64,000 bases of DNA from Bin22 sp965207275 (lineage in GTDB: Bacteria; Chloroflexota; Dehalococcoidia; Lucifugimonadales; UBA3495). The position numbers and the translations under genes were made by a program. The notes under the pieces were generated by a model. The model did no database searches, had not been told where the DNA came from, and worked only from the letters and a program-made list of their open reading frames with translations. Numbering within the stretch: the stretch's first letter is position 1; the number at the start of each line of letters is the position of its first letter. Below are positions 36,877 through 44,771 of this stretch, piece after piece. The stretch spans positions 372,001 through 436,000 of the forward strand of contig CBDBMH010000001.1 in assembly GCA_965207275.1 (NCBI GenBank). Direction: 5' to 3'.

Positions 36877-37533
36877 ATGCTGTATAACCCCTACGAATCA
36901 TCCCTGGCGGCACCGCAGAGCATTATTCCCATGGTCATTGAGACCAGCCCCCGGGGAGAACGGGCCTTCGACATATACTCCCTGCTACTCAGGGAGCGCA
37001 TTATTTTTCTGGGGACCCCCATCGCCGATCCGGTAGCCAACACCATCATCGCCCAGTTGCTTTACCTGGAGCGGGAAGACCCGGAGCGGGGCGTGAGCAT
37101 TTACATCAACAGCCCGGGCGGGGTCATCAGCGCCGGCCTGGCCATCTACGACACCATGCAGATGATCTCTCCTGAAGTTTCCACCGTGTGCGTGGGCATG
37201 GCGGCCAGCATGGCCACGGTGCTGCTGTCGGGAGGGGCCAAGGGCAAGCGCTACTGTCTCCCCAACTCCACCGTCCACATGCACCAGGCCCTGGGCGGAG
37301 CGCAGGGTCAGGCCAGCGACATCGAAATCGCGGCCCGGGAGATTCTGCGCCTGCAGGACCGCCTGCGGACCATCCTTTCCACCAACACCGGCCAGAGTTA
37401 CGAACGAATTGCCCAGGACAGCGACCGGGACTTTTACCTGACCCCGGAGCAGGCGGTAGAGTACGGCCTGGTGGACGAAATCCTGGGTAACAGCAAGGAC
37501 GCCGCTGGGTCGGATTCGGAGACCAGCGAATAG
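36877..37533 (+). CDS. clpP: ATP-dependent Clp protease proteolytic subunit
   Basis: 218 residues. Catalytic Ser in GMAASMATVLLSGG, His in STVHMHQALGG and Asp in the DRDFYLTPEQAVEYGLVD region; INSPGGVISAGLAIYDTMQ forms the substrate groove. Start ATG 36877, with the ribosome site AAGGAAGGAGCTT overlapping the end of tig, so translation is probably coupled. A ~15-residue polar tail (NSKDAAGSDSETSE) is the only unusual part. Works with ClpX below. Confidence 0.96.
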   Translation: MLYNPYESSLAAPQSIIPMVIETSPRGERAFDIYSLLLRERIIFLGTPIADPVANTIIAQLLYLEREDPERGVSIYINSPGGVISAGLAIYDTMQMISPEVSTVCVGMAASMATVLLSGGAKGKRYCLPNSTVHMHQALGGAQGQASDIEIAAREILRLQDRLRTILSTNTGQSYERIAQDSDRDFYLTPEQAVEYGLVDEILGNSKDAAGSDSETSE

Positions 37534-37799
37534 CGGGCCGCCTCTCTTGCCTTGATGGATGAATGGGGCCCCGTTAGCAATGAGCCCTTCGGTTCGCTCA
37601 AAGCCGGCTTCTGGAACCACGGGCGGGCGGCCGTTCATCAGGACCGAGGCAATCCTTCGACAAGCCAGGGGAGGGTTGCAAGGACTCCTGGATACCAGCT
37701 TTCGACGGTATGGCGAGACGGACCGGTAAGGAGCACCTCCCGTCACTGAACGGTTGCATTTCTGAATGCTAGGCAAGCACACTCTGGTGGGGATCATTT

Positions 37800-39113
37800 A
37801 TGGCAAGTCCGGACGGCAGGGAAACTAGAGGCAGAAGTGGGGCACGGCCCCTGCAGTGTTCCTTTTGCGGGAAGGGCCGTGCCCGCAGCGAGTTGTTTCT
37901 CGCCGGCCAGGGCCGCGCCTCGGTGTGTTACGACTGCATCCGGGCCATGGGTGAACTCATTCAACCCCAGAGTCAACAGGCCCCCGCCTACCAAGCCCCA
38001 GCGGAGGGCCCCCTGGTGCCCCGGGAAATTTACGCCAACCTGGACGACTACGTTATCGGCCAGGAACGGGCAAAGAAGACCCTGAGCGTCGCCGTCTACA
38101 ACCACTTCAAGCGCATATGGTCGGGCGTGGCTGGCTCCGAAGTGGAGCTGCAGAAAGCGAACATCCTGCTGATGGGCCCCACCGGAAGCGGCAAGACCCT
38201 GCTGGCAGAGACCCTGGCCCGAACCCTGGCCGTCCCTTTCGCCGTCTGCGACGCCACCTCCCTGACCGAGTCGGGCTACGTGGGCGAGGACGTGGAGAAT
38301 ATCCTGCTGCGGCTGATCCAGGCCGCGGACTGGGACATATCCCGGGCCGAGCAGGGGATCATCTACATTGACGAGATGGACAAAATCGCCCGCAAGGAGG
38401 GCGTGAACCGCTCCATCACCCGGGACGTATCCGGCGAAGGCGTGCAGCAGGAGTTGCTGAAGATCATCGAGGGCTGCATTGCCAACGTACCGCCCCAGGG
38501 TGGTCGGAAGCACCCCCAGCAGGAGTTCCTGCAGATTAATACTCGCAACATTCTCTTTATCTGCGGGGGCGCCTTTGAAGGCCTCAGTGAGCTTGTATCC
38601 CGCCGCATCGCGACCCATGGTTCCCAGCTTGGTTTCCTTGGGGGAGTCCGGAACCGGACCGATATGGAGGACAGCGTTCTTTCCCAGGTTACGCCGGAAG
38701 ACCTGCTGGCCTTTGGCTTCATACCGGAAATGGTGGGGCGGCTGCCGGTGGTGGCCAGCCTGGACCACCTGGACAAGGCATCCCTGGTAAGGGTGCTAAC
38801 TGAGCCAAGGAACGCTATTGTGAAGCAGTACCAGTACCTGTTCAGCATTGACGCCGTTGACCTGGAGTTTACCGAGGGCGCCCTGGAGGCAGCGGCGGAG
38901 CGGGCCCTGAACCACTACACCGGCGCGCGGTGCCTGCGCTACATCGTCGAGGAAACCCTGCTGGACGTGATGTATGAACTGCCTTCACTGAAGAACATCG
39001 ACCGCTGCATTGTTGACCGGGATGCCATCGAGAACCGGGGCAATCCAACCCTGGTAAGCAAGACCGGCGAAATCGTGCCACTGTACCCCGAAATGTTACA
39101 GCAGTCCGCGTAA
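37800..39113 (+). CDS. clpX: ClpX ATPase, substrate-unfolding subunit of Clp protease
   Basis: 437 residues. The N-terminal C4 zinc domain is CSFCGK...CYDC. Walker A GPTGSGKT, the pore loop SGYVGEDVE, Walker B IIYIDEMDKIARK, sensor segment SITRDVSGEGVQQELLKIIEG and the C-terminal small domain GARCLRYIVEETLLDVMYELPS follow in order. Everything needed for an AAA+ unfoldase is present. It lies 266 bp after clpP, with only short degenerate repeats in between, so it may have its own promoter. GGTGGGGATCATTT precedes the ATG. Confidence 0.96.
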   Translation: MASPDGRETRGRSGARPLQCSFCGKGRARSELFLAGQGRASVCYDCIRAMGELIQPQSQQAPAYQAPAEGPLVPREIYANLDDYVIGQERAKKTLSVAVYNHFKRIWSGVAGSEVELQKANILLMGPTGSGKTLLAETLARTLAVPFAVCDATSLTESGYVGEDVENILLRLIQAADWDISRAEQGIIYIDEMDKIARKEGVNRSITRDVSGEGVQQELLKIIEGCIANVPPQGGRKHPQQEFLQINTRNILFICGGAFEGLSELVSRRIATHGSQLGFLGGVRNRTDMEDSVLSQVTPEDLLAFGFIPEMVGRLPVVASLDHLDKASLVRVLTEPRNAIVKQYQYLFSIDAVDLEFTEGALEAAAERALNHYTGARCLRYIVEETLLDVMYELPSLKNIDRCIVDRDAIENRGNPTLVSKTGEIVPLYPEMLQQSA

Positions 39114-39225
39114 TTTCCCCAACACAGTCCCCTTAAGCCAGGAATAGAGGCGAAGGTCAACTGATGCGGTGGCCTTGTCGTCGGATTTTCTTGTGATAAA
39201 GAGGCAAAGGGATTAAGACTGACCT

Positions 39226-40056
39226 CTAGCCCAACTCATCATCCGCCACAGCCCGGTCAATTTCCACGTCGAGGCAAAGACCGGGGGTAGAAGCCTCGGC
39301 AAGGGGGGCGCCCCGGGAGTGAAGGACCACCCCATCCCGAATTATCACCCTACCGTCCGCCACCGCCCGCAAAGTTTCCAAAATCAGGTAAGGCTCCCGC
39401 CGGTACTGGGCCTCTCGTATCTGCCCGAACAGGGGCAGTCTCTCGCCCCGGGTTTCCCGCACTTTTTCCAGGTCCTCACTTTGCAGGTCCTGCCAACCCT
39501 CATCAAACTCGGGGCCGGTGATGGGAACAGTGCAGTATGAGACCAGGGGGCCCCGGTCCAGGTCCTCGGTGGCGAGGTGAATCATTGCGCCGGTGTAGGA
39601 CGCCCGCTGGCGAATCAGTTCCCACGTAACCTCCTGCCAGGTGCCGATGGGGCCGTCGGGCAGCGCGGGATGAAGGTTCAGCAGAGGGTAGCGGCGGCAC
39701 ATTTTGCCGCTGCAGATGAGCATATAGCCGGCCAGGACGCAGACATCGGGCTGGAATTCCTTGAGGTCTTCGACAACGAGCCGGTCATAATCGGCGCGCA
39801 ATTCCGCCCACGGGAGGCGGGAAGCGCTTCGGGAACGGCGGTAGCGGGCTGATGAGCGGGTCACCAGGGGAAGGTTGTAGCTGTCCACCAGTTGAAAGAA
39901 TCGGTCGGAGCCCAGGGCCTGGCCCCGGTCGCGGTTGCTGAACACGAACTGGATGCGGGCATCGAGAAGGCCACGGTCAATTCGCTCCTGAACGAACCGC
40001 AAAAGACCCCGGGAACCCTCCCCTCTGCCGGTGGAGAACCAGCCAATGTTCAGCAT
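39226..40056 (-). CDS. Formyltransferase-like protein (PurN/Fmt N-terminal domain family)
   Basis: 276 residues with the formyl_trans_N fold. N-terminal NIGWFSTGRGEGSRGLL resembles the PurN phosphate loop; LNLHPALP supplies the catalytic Asn and His, and EDLDRGPLV the Asp. Spacing is longer than in PurN and the C-terminal ~60 residues are distinct, so I would not call it purN. It may formylate another amine or act in nucleotide metabolism. It starts 3 bp after xseB and is probably co-transcribed with it. Confidence 0.78.
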   Translation of the reverse strand: MLNIGWFSTGRGEGSRGLLRFVQERIDRGLLDARIQFVFSNRDRGQALGSDRFFQLVDSYNLPLVTRSSARYRRSRSASRLPWAELRADYDRLVVEDLKEFQPDVCVLAGYMLICSGKMCRRYPLLNLHPALPDGPIGTWQEVTWELIRQRASYTGAMIHLATEDLDRGPLVSYCTVPITGPEFDEGWQDLQSEDLEKVRETRGERLPLFGQIREAQYRREPYLILETLRAVADGRVIIRDGVVLHSRGAPLAEASTPGLCLDVEIDRAVADDELG

Positions 40057-40059
40057 GGG

Positions 40060-40389
40060 CTAGTTGCCATCGGGAAGGTCCTCCTCCGGTTCCCATTCCT
40101 CATCCAGGGGCGGCATCTCCAGGTCGCCCCAGGCAAGGCTGTCCGGTTGGGCCGTGGCGGGAGCGCCGCCGTTCTCCCGAATTTCGGCAATGCGCAGTTC
40201 CGTTTCGTCGAGCAGCTGGGTGCAGCGGCGGACGAGGCCCATGCCCTGCTCAAACATCCGGGCTGCCTGGTCCAGGGGCAGGTTGCCCGCCTCAAGGTCT
40301 TCAACCATCGCGCCCAGGCGGGTAAAGGCTTCTTCGAAGGACAGGGAGGCGGGTTCAGGTGGATTTTCGCTGCTTTGAGGTTCAGTCAT
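40060..40389 (-). CDS. xseB: Exodeoxyribonuclease VII small subunit
   Basis: 109 residues; the core is LSFEEAFTRLGAMVEDLEAGNLPLDQAARMFEQGMGLVRRCTQLLDETELRI, the standard XseB helical hairpin. It is extended by a ~35-residue acidic/Pro-rich tail and a ~15-residue N-terminal extension. XseB binds the coiled-coil of XseA to make the single-strand-specific exonuclease VII. In most genomes it follows xseA directly; here the X1-HEPN1 gene pair sits between them. Confidence 0.9.
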   Translation of the reverse strand: MTEPQSSENPPEPASLSFEEAFTRLGAMVEDLEAGNLPLDQAARMFEQGMGLVRRCTQLLDETELRIAEIRENGGAPATAQPDSLAWGDLEMPPLDEEWEPEEDLPDGN

Positions 40390-40504
40390 TTCGGTCCATA
40401 AACTGAGTAAAGGTAGTCGGCATTGCGAAGGACAGTGTAACGGTACAGTGGCTTTGAAAGAAAGGGGGACGGAGAAACGTGTATCAACGCAAAGGGTTTA
40501 CACA

Positions 40505-40978
40505 CTACCTCTGCCTTAGACTCAGCAGTACATAAACTGCGAAGGCGCGGCGTTCTCTAATGGCGACCTGACCGAACACTTCAATCCTGCGCTTTACCAG
40601 CTCAATATCTCTCCTTACTGCCAACTTGGAAAAAGCAGCTTCAGGGTCATAGTCAGCTTTATGCCTTTTCTCCTGCATGTCAACAAATTTCTTGGCAAAG
40701 TCCTGAATCTCGTCAGGAAACCTCCTGATGACCATATTTCGGTCACACCGCTGCCTAGCCGTGCCGTGCTCAAGGGACCGATAGGTTTGTCGCCACGCAG
40801 GTTCACTGCGGTCAGAGCCGATTCCCCCGACTAACCTATCGGCACAACAAGTCGCCAAGCAGTGGAACATGGCATAGTGTGCGGTGCTGACGGCCCGACA
40901 CAGGTTAGCCTGCCGCGGACGCCCCCGGCCAGATTCAACCAGGTCGTGAGCGGCGGCGAGCAAACTATAAGGATGCAA
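40505..40978 (-). CDS. HEPN-domain protein HEPN1 of a two-gene module
   Basis: 157 residues, all-helical. The HEPN marks are RAVSTAHYAMFHCLATCCADRL (Rx5H and the YAMFH core) and, later, RHKADYDPEAAF, the R..ADY motif. It is a paralogue of the protein encoded at 44289: the openings HPYSLLAAAHDLVESG and NPDDLVRIARFLASG align, as do RTYRSLEHG with RTYRALDHG and FPDEIQDFAKKFVDMQ with FPLEIQNFGKMFIEAQ. HEPN proteins are often RNases in toxin-antitoxin or defence systems (family knowledge). It appears to start with TTG 40978, 14 bp inside the 3' end of the upstream partner gene, so it depends on coupling. Confidence 0.75.
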   Translation of the reverse strand: MHPYSLLAAAHDLVESGRGRPRQANLCRAVSTAHYAMFHCLATCCADRLVGGIGSDRSEPAWRQTYRSLEHGTARQRCDRNMVIRRFPDEIQDFAKKFVDMQEKRHKADYDPEAAFSKLAVRRDIELVKRRIEVFGQVAIRERRAFAVYVLLSLRQR

Positions 40979-41279
40979 CTTTGCCCCGCCTCAAGAAATA
41001 CTGGTATTCGGATCTGGATATAAAGCTGGGTGAAGGGAACTCCTCGATTCCAGCCGGTATCATTCTTTCTTGCACACGCCTGATCAATGTGCCATCCCAC
41101 TCCGCATCCAGAAGTTCAGGATCGCCATTTACCACCAGCAATACTCGCACGTAGTCGTCGCCGTAAAAGCCCACGTCGGGCTTGACAATTATGGGGTCAA
41201 ACTCCAATTCGCCGGCGTACCGCTCGTCCAGCGTTTCGGCGAAGATCTGCCTTACCTTTTCCATGGCTTCCGGTGTCAT
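40965..41279 (-). CDS. Partner protein X1 of the HEPN module (104 aa)
   Basis: 104 residues, unknown family, acidic, with alternating strands and helices. The key block is LEFDPIIVKPDVGFYGDDYVRVLLVVNGDPELLDAEWDG, then SPSFISRSEYQYFL. The paralogue at 44761 shows the same FDPI.V......YGD-Y.......GD.E.LD..W pattern. It is not a minimal nucleotidyltransferase: the GS..RG..D motif is missing. By position (upstream, overlapping the HEPN gene by 14 bp) it could be the antitoxin or regulator. Strong AAGGAGGCAGTGCA ribosome site before ATG 41279. Confidence 0.72.
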   Translation of the reverse strand: MTPEAMEKVRQIFAETLDERYAGELEFDPIIVKPDVGFYGDDYVRVLLVVNGDPELLDAEWDGTLIRRVQERMIPAGIEEFPSPSFISRSEYQYFLRRGKVASL

Positions 41280-41431
41280 TGCACTGCCTCCTTGCCCAGG
41301 GCACAGGTCAACTTTAGGGAAAGGCGGGTTTGAGTGTCAACAGTCTATTGTCAGCTTACCGCTGAAAAGGTACGGAAAAGGGTTGAGAATTGTAAGGCAG
41401 GTTCCAAGAATGTCAGGGAAGTAGCCGCCGG

Positions 41432-42790
41432 CTAGATCAATCGCTCCATGCCGGGTGGTTCGGGCGGTGGGCGGCGGCGACTGTTTCTGGCCGGTGGCGT
41501 TGGGGCGGAGTTAAACAAGTCGGCAGGCTGGGTGTCGCCAGGTGACTTGGCGCTCGATTCCGCAGGCGTGTTGGCAGATTGAGGATGCGCGCCGGTATCC
41601 TCCCCCACGACGGCAGGAAAAGTCCCGTCAGCCACGGTTATGGTGAGAGACTCGCTGCCACTCACCTGGCCCACGGCGGAGATCACCTGTCCCGTATCGC
41701 CGCGCTGCACCACGGCAAAGCCGCGACGCAGGGTAGCGGCCGGGTCCAGGGTGCGCAGGCGGCCCTCCAGGCCGTCCACTTCCAGGCGCGCCAGCCTCAG
41801 CCGACTCTGGAAGCTTCCGCCCAGCGACTCGGCCAAGTCATCCACCTGCCGCTTCAAATGGTCCAGGTCGGGCAGGCCCGACTCCATGCGCCGGGTAAAA
41901 TTGGCCACCTCTCCCCTGCTGGTCTCAACGGAGCGCAATGCTCCTCGCCAGGCGCGCTCGGTCCAGACCTGCACCGTCTGGCGCAGGATGGAGCCGTCGG
42001 GGGCCACCAGTTCGGCGGCGGCGGAGGGCGTGGGCGCGCGGCGGTCGGCCACGTAGTCGGCGATGGTAAAGTCGGTCTCGTGGCCCACCCCGCTGACCAC
42101 CGGAATACGGTTGCGGAAAATAGCCCGGGCCACGATTTCCTCGTTAAAGGGCCACAGGTCTTCCAGGGAACCCCCGCCCCGCGCCACGATAATCACGTCG
42201 GAACTGCCGTCCACATCCAGCCGGTCCAGGGCTTCAGCGATCTGGGGCGCGGCATCCAGTCCCTGCACCTGAGTGGGAGAGAGCAACAGGCGGGCCAGCG
42301 GATAGCGGCGGCGGATGACGTTCTGGATGTCCTGCCAGGCCGCCCCGGTGGGGGAGGTAACCACGCCCACCACTTCGGGGAACTGGGGCAGAGGACGTTT
42401 GCGCGATTCCTCGAACAGCCCTTCCTGACCTAGACGGAGCTTCAACCGCTCCAGTTCCTGGGCCAGGGCGCCTTCGCCCTCGGGCAGGACCCGGTCCACC
42501 ATGAAGTCGGTGGAGCCCCGGGGTTCGTAGAAGCTCATGCGCCCGTGGGCGCGCACCGACTTGCCGTTTTCCAGAATTCCGGCGCCGCCGTGGCCCCGGA
42601 AGAGGACGCAGTTCAGCGAGGCCGAACTGTCTTTGAGCGTAAAGTAGGAATGGCCCGATGATGAGGCCCGGAGGTTGGAGACCTCGCCGACAATCCACAG
42701 GTCGGAAAGGAAGGGGTTGCTCTCCAGCAACTCCCGCAGGTGGACAGCCACCTGGCTGACGGTAAGGACTGCTTCCTGCGGCAGGGTCAA
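41432..42790 (-). CDS. xseA: Exodeoxyribonuclease VII large subunit
   Basis: 452 residues. N-terminal OB fold (LRELLESNPFLSDLWIVGEVSNLRASSSGHSYFTLKDSSASLNCVLFRG), then the catalytic domain with RKRPLPQFPEVVGVVTSPTGAAWQDI, DVIIVARGGGSLEDLWPFNEE and PVVSGVGHETDFTIADYVADRRAPTPSAAAE. The coiled-coil arm that binds XseB and a beta-rich C-terminal segment follow. The last ~60 residues are Pro/Ser-rich. It lies 4 bp after efp and is likely co-transcribed with it. Degrades single-stranded DNA processively. Confidence 0.95.
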   Translation of the reverse strand: MTLPQEAVLTVSQVAVHLRELLESNPFLSDLWIVGEVSNLRASSSGHSYFTLKDSSASLNCVLFRGHGGAGILENGKSVRAHGRMSFYEPRGSTDFMVDRVLPEGEGALAQELERLKLRLGQEGLFEESRKRPLPQFPEVVGVVTSPTGAAWQDIQNVIRRRYPLARLLLSPTQVQGLDAAPQIAEALDRLDVDGSSDVIIVARGGGSLEDLWPFNEEIVARAIFRNRIPVVSGVGHETDFTIADYVADRRAPTPSAAAELVAPDGSILRQTVQVWTERAWRGALRSVETSRGEVANFTRRMESGLPDLDHLKRQVDDLAESLGGSFQSRLRLARLEVDGLEGRLRTLDPAATLRRGFAVVQRGDTGQVISAVGQVSGSESLTITVADGTFPAVVGEDTGAHPQSANTPAESSAKSPGDTQPADLFNSAPTPPARNSRRRPPPEPPGMERLI

Positions 42791-42794
42791 AACG

Positions 42795-43361
42795 CTAGCT
42801 TACCCGCTCCGTGTACTGGCCAGTGCGGGTATCCACCTTCACGATGGTGCCCGGGGTGATGAACATGGGAACGTTGATGCGGAGACCGGTTTCCAGGGTG
42901 GCCGGCTTGTTGCCGCCCTGGGCGGTGTCGCCGCGGAAAGCGGGAGGTGTATCGGCTACGGACAGTTCCACGTGGGTGGGCAGATTCAGGTTGATGGGAG
43001 AACCCTTGTAGAAGACCATTTCGGCGATCATGTTTTCTTTCAGGTAGTTAAGCGCATCGCCCAGGGTTTCCCGGGTCAATTCGTACTGGTCGAAGGTCTC
43101 CTGGTCCAGGAAATAGAAATAGGTGCCGTCGGTGTAGAGGTACTGAGTCTCCCGGTTGTCGATCTCGGCCACCGTGAAGTCAGTGTCGTAACGCTGGAAA
43201 GTACGCTCCACCACCGCGCCGGAGAGGAGGTTCTTCATCTTGATGCGGGTGACCGGGGCCCGCTGCTGCATTTTGTGCCGCTCGTAGTCCATGATCTGCC
43301 AGGGCTGGCCGTCCAGCTCAATAACCATGTTGCGGCTGAGGTCGCTAAAGTTAATGCTCAT
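42795..43361 (-). CDS. efp: Translation elongation factor P
   Basis: 188 residues with the three beta-barrel domains: KOW-like N-terminal MSINFSDLSRNMVIELDGQPWQIM, the OB middle TQYLYTDGTYFYFLDQETFDQYEL, and the C-terminal signature FITPGTIVKVDTRTGQYTERV. The loop that normally carries the modified Lys (KPGKG in E. coli) reads HKMQQRAPVTRIKMKNL. Anchored on the following RIKMKN, Gln sits at the usual Lys34 position and Arg next to it. EF-P rescues ribosomes at polyproline. No epmA/B, earP or ymfI-like modification gene is seen in the window. Confidence 0.95.
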   Translation of the reverse strand: MSINFSDLSRNMVIELDGQPWQIMDYERHKMQQRAPVTRIKMKNLLSGAVVERTFQRYDTDFTVAEIDNRETQYLYTDGTYFYFLDQETFDQYELTRETLGDALNYLKENMIAEMVFYKGSPINLNLPTHVELSVADTPPAFRGDTAQGGNKPATLETGLRINVPMFITPGTIVKVDTRTGQYTERVS

Positions 43362-43391
43362 GTTGTTCTCCCAATCTGATCTGTTGAAACC

Positions 43392-43904
43392 CTACTGTTC
43401 GATGACAAAGTTATCTGACAAGGCGAACAGTTTGGTTCTGGATTCCTGGCTGACTTTATCCTGATCCTGAAGACTCATCAATACCGTGTAAGTGAGGTAG
43501 TTTCTGTAAGAACCCCGGAACTGGGAATTTAGCCCCAGCCGCTTGGCAATTTCCACGTTTTTCAGCCCAGCAGGGTTGTCGGAAAGCAGCTTTATGACAG
43601 CCGATTCTATATTCGCCAATCCCGTTTGCGCAGCGTCCCTGCCCGGGGCATCCCCATTTCGGCTGATGAAACGCTTATTGCTCTCGTCCCTGCTGACCAG
43701 GCCCTTGGTATCCAGACTGCCCAAAATGCCATGGGTTATGTGGTTCTTGTATTTGCCGCCGAGCTCAAAACTTAGGCCCAGGGACCGGGCAATGTCCACG
43801 TTCCGCATTCCCTGAGGTTTGGCGTCCAGCATCCACAGAATAGCAGCCTCTATATGACGGAGGCCTGACTGGGCGAGGGAGATTGGAGAATCACTATCTT
43901 TCAT
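43392..43904 (-). CDS. Tandem winged-helix protein, last gene of the second HEPN cassette
   Basis: 170 residues made of two homologous ~70-residue winged-helix-like units. Unit 1 is IEAAILWMLDAKPQGMRNVDIARSLGLSFELGGKYKNHI, and unit 2 is IESAVIKLLSDNPAGLKNVEIAKRLGLNSQFRGSYRNYL, each followed by a LxxLxxxGLVSR-type wing. This type of unit is found in DNA-binding parts of regulators and restriction-like proteins. It overlaps the upstream Cys-rich gene by 4 bp (ATGA), so it belongs to that cassette. A role as cassette regulator is a reasonable guess. efp starts 30 bp downstream. Confidence 0.65.
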   Translation of the reverse strand: MKDSDSPISLAQSGLRHIEAAILWMLDAKPQGMRNVDIARSLGLSFELGGKYKNHITHGILGSLDTKGLVSRDESNKRFISRNGDAPGRDAAQTGLANIESAVIKLLSDNPAGLKNVEIAKRLGLNSQFRGSYRNYLTYTVLMSLQDQDKVSQESRTKLFALSDNFVIEQ

Positions 43905-44239
43905 AACCGGAAGAACCGCGCAATGTCATGGATTTGAGCAATTGATAAACCGCGCTTCAAGGTAGCTTGCAGTTCTACTGTTGAGACAGTACTGCCTTGC
44001 TGGAATACATTCCCGAACCCAGGGTGATGATTCAGCAAGTGGAACTCCACGCACCGAAAGCAGGTGATTTCATCGCAATCCTCTACTTGGCAAGCCTGAC
44101 TGCATATGTCGCAATTTTGATTTTCGCACATTGGGCAGAAGTAATCGTACCTGGGGTCAAGCTTACGACCGCAGCTGTAACAATCCCAAATGATTTCGTA
44201 TTCGGCCTCAAGTTCTTCCCATGTTGGTTCCGGCCTCAA
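43901..44239 (-). CDS. Multi-Cys zinc-ribbon protein of the second HEPN cassette (112 aa)
   Basis: About 112 residues from TTG 44239, chosen because GTAGGAGATAAGAAT gives AGGAG 8 bp upstream. A longer frame to ATG 44365 would run back into the HEPN2 gene. Contains CYSC, CPMC, CDIC, QACQVEDC and CFRC, ten Cys in ~45 residues, followed by a His-rich EFHLLNHHPG: most likely two or three zinc sites. The C-terminal ~40 residues (TVELQATLKRGLSIAQIHDIARFF) are helical. No named family recognised. It sits 49 bp after HEPN2 and overlaps the winged-helix gene by 4 bp. Confidence 0.6.
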   Translation of the reverse strand: MRPEPTWEELEAEYEIIWDCYSCGRKLDPRYDYFCPMCENQNCDICSQACQVEDCDEITCFRCVEFHLLNHHPGFGNVFQQGSTVSTVELQATLKRGLSIAQIHDIARFFRL

Positions 44240-44288
44240 ATTCTTATCTCCTACGCGCTTGTAATTGGACCTGCTATAGCTTGGGCTG

Positions 44289-44771
44289 TTAGGGTCGCTG
44301 CCGGAACAGAACGTGAATGGCGAGGGCCCGGCGCTGTTCAGAGTCGGAAGCATTAAACGCTGCAATGGCTTGCTCTACCTTACCGATGTGCAGGGTGACG
44401 TCAGAAGTCATAAAAGTTCCCGCCGGGTTGTAATCCGCATCCTGGCGTAGGTATTGCGCTTCAATAAACATCTTACCGAAATTCTGGATTTCCAAGGGGA
44501 ACAAACTCATTGTGTCCTTGGCGCTGCATTGGTTTCGCGCCAAACCGTGGTCCAGAGCCCGGTATGTCCGTTGCCATGATGTTTGTCGTCGATGGGCTTC
44601 TGAACTTCCGGCCAGCATATCGGCACAGCACCGAGCCAATGTGTGAAACATTGCATAGTAGGAAGCGCTAACGGCCCGGCGCAACTCAGTCTGTCCTGGC
44701 ATTCCTGGTTGCCCGTCCAGGGGACCGGAAGCTAGGAACCTTGCAATTCTAACCAAATCATCAGGGTTCAT
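44289..44771 (-). CDS. HEPN-domain protein HEPN2 of a four-gene cassette
   Basis: 160 residues from ATG 44771, which lies 11 bp inside the end of the X2 gene. HEPN marks are LRRAVSASYYAMFHTLARCCADML and RQDADYNPAGTF. Paralogue of the protein at 40505, sharing ARCCADxL, RTYRALDHG and PLEIQNFGKMFIEA. In the YYAMFH core the Rx4-6H pattern is kept only through the final His, so RNase activity is not certain. A longer in-frame extension upstream overlaps X2 out of frame and is not credible. Likely effector of the cassette X2-HEPN2-zinc ribbon-winged helix. Confidence 0.75.
   Translation of the reverse strand: MNPDDLVRIARFLASGPLDGQPGMPGQTELRRAVSASYYAMFHTLARCCADMLAGSSEAHRRQTSWQRTYRALDHGLARNQCSAKDTMSLFPLEIQNFGKMFIEAQYLRQDADYNPAGTFMTSDVTLHIGKVEQAIAAFNASDSEQRRALAIHVLFRQRP

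Noticed and set aside
37534..37799. Small gene between clpP and clpX
   Set aside because: A 65-codon frame exists but has no ribosome site and consists of repeat-like sequence (CCTTCGACAAGCCAGG); treated as non-coding.
40505..41279. Classical HEPN/MNT toxin-antitoxin pair
   Set aside because: The partner protein has no GSxxRG..D nucleotidyltransferase motif and is acidic throughout, so the pair was reported as a distinct module.
43901..44365. Longer form of the Cys-rich protein starting at ATG 44365
   Set aside because: It would overlap the HEPN2 coding end by ~77 bp and has no ribosome site; TTG 44239 has AGGAG at good spacing.
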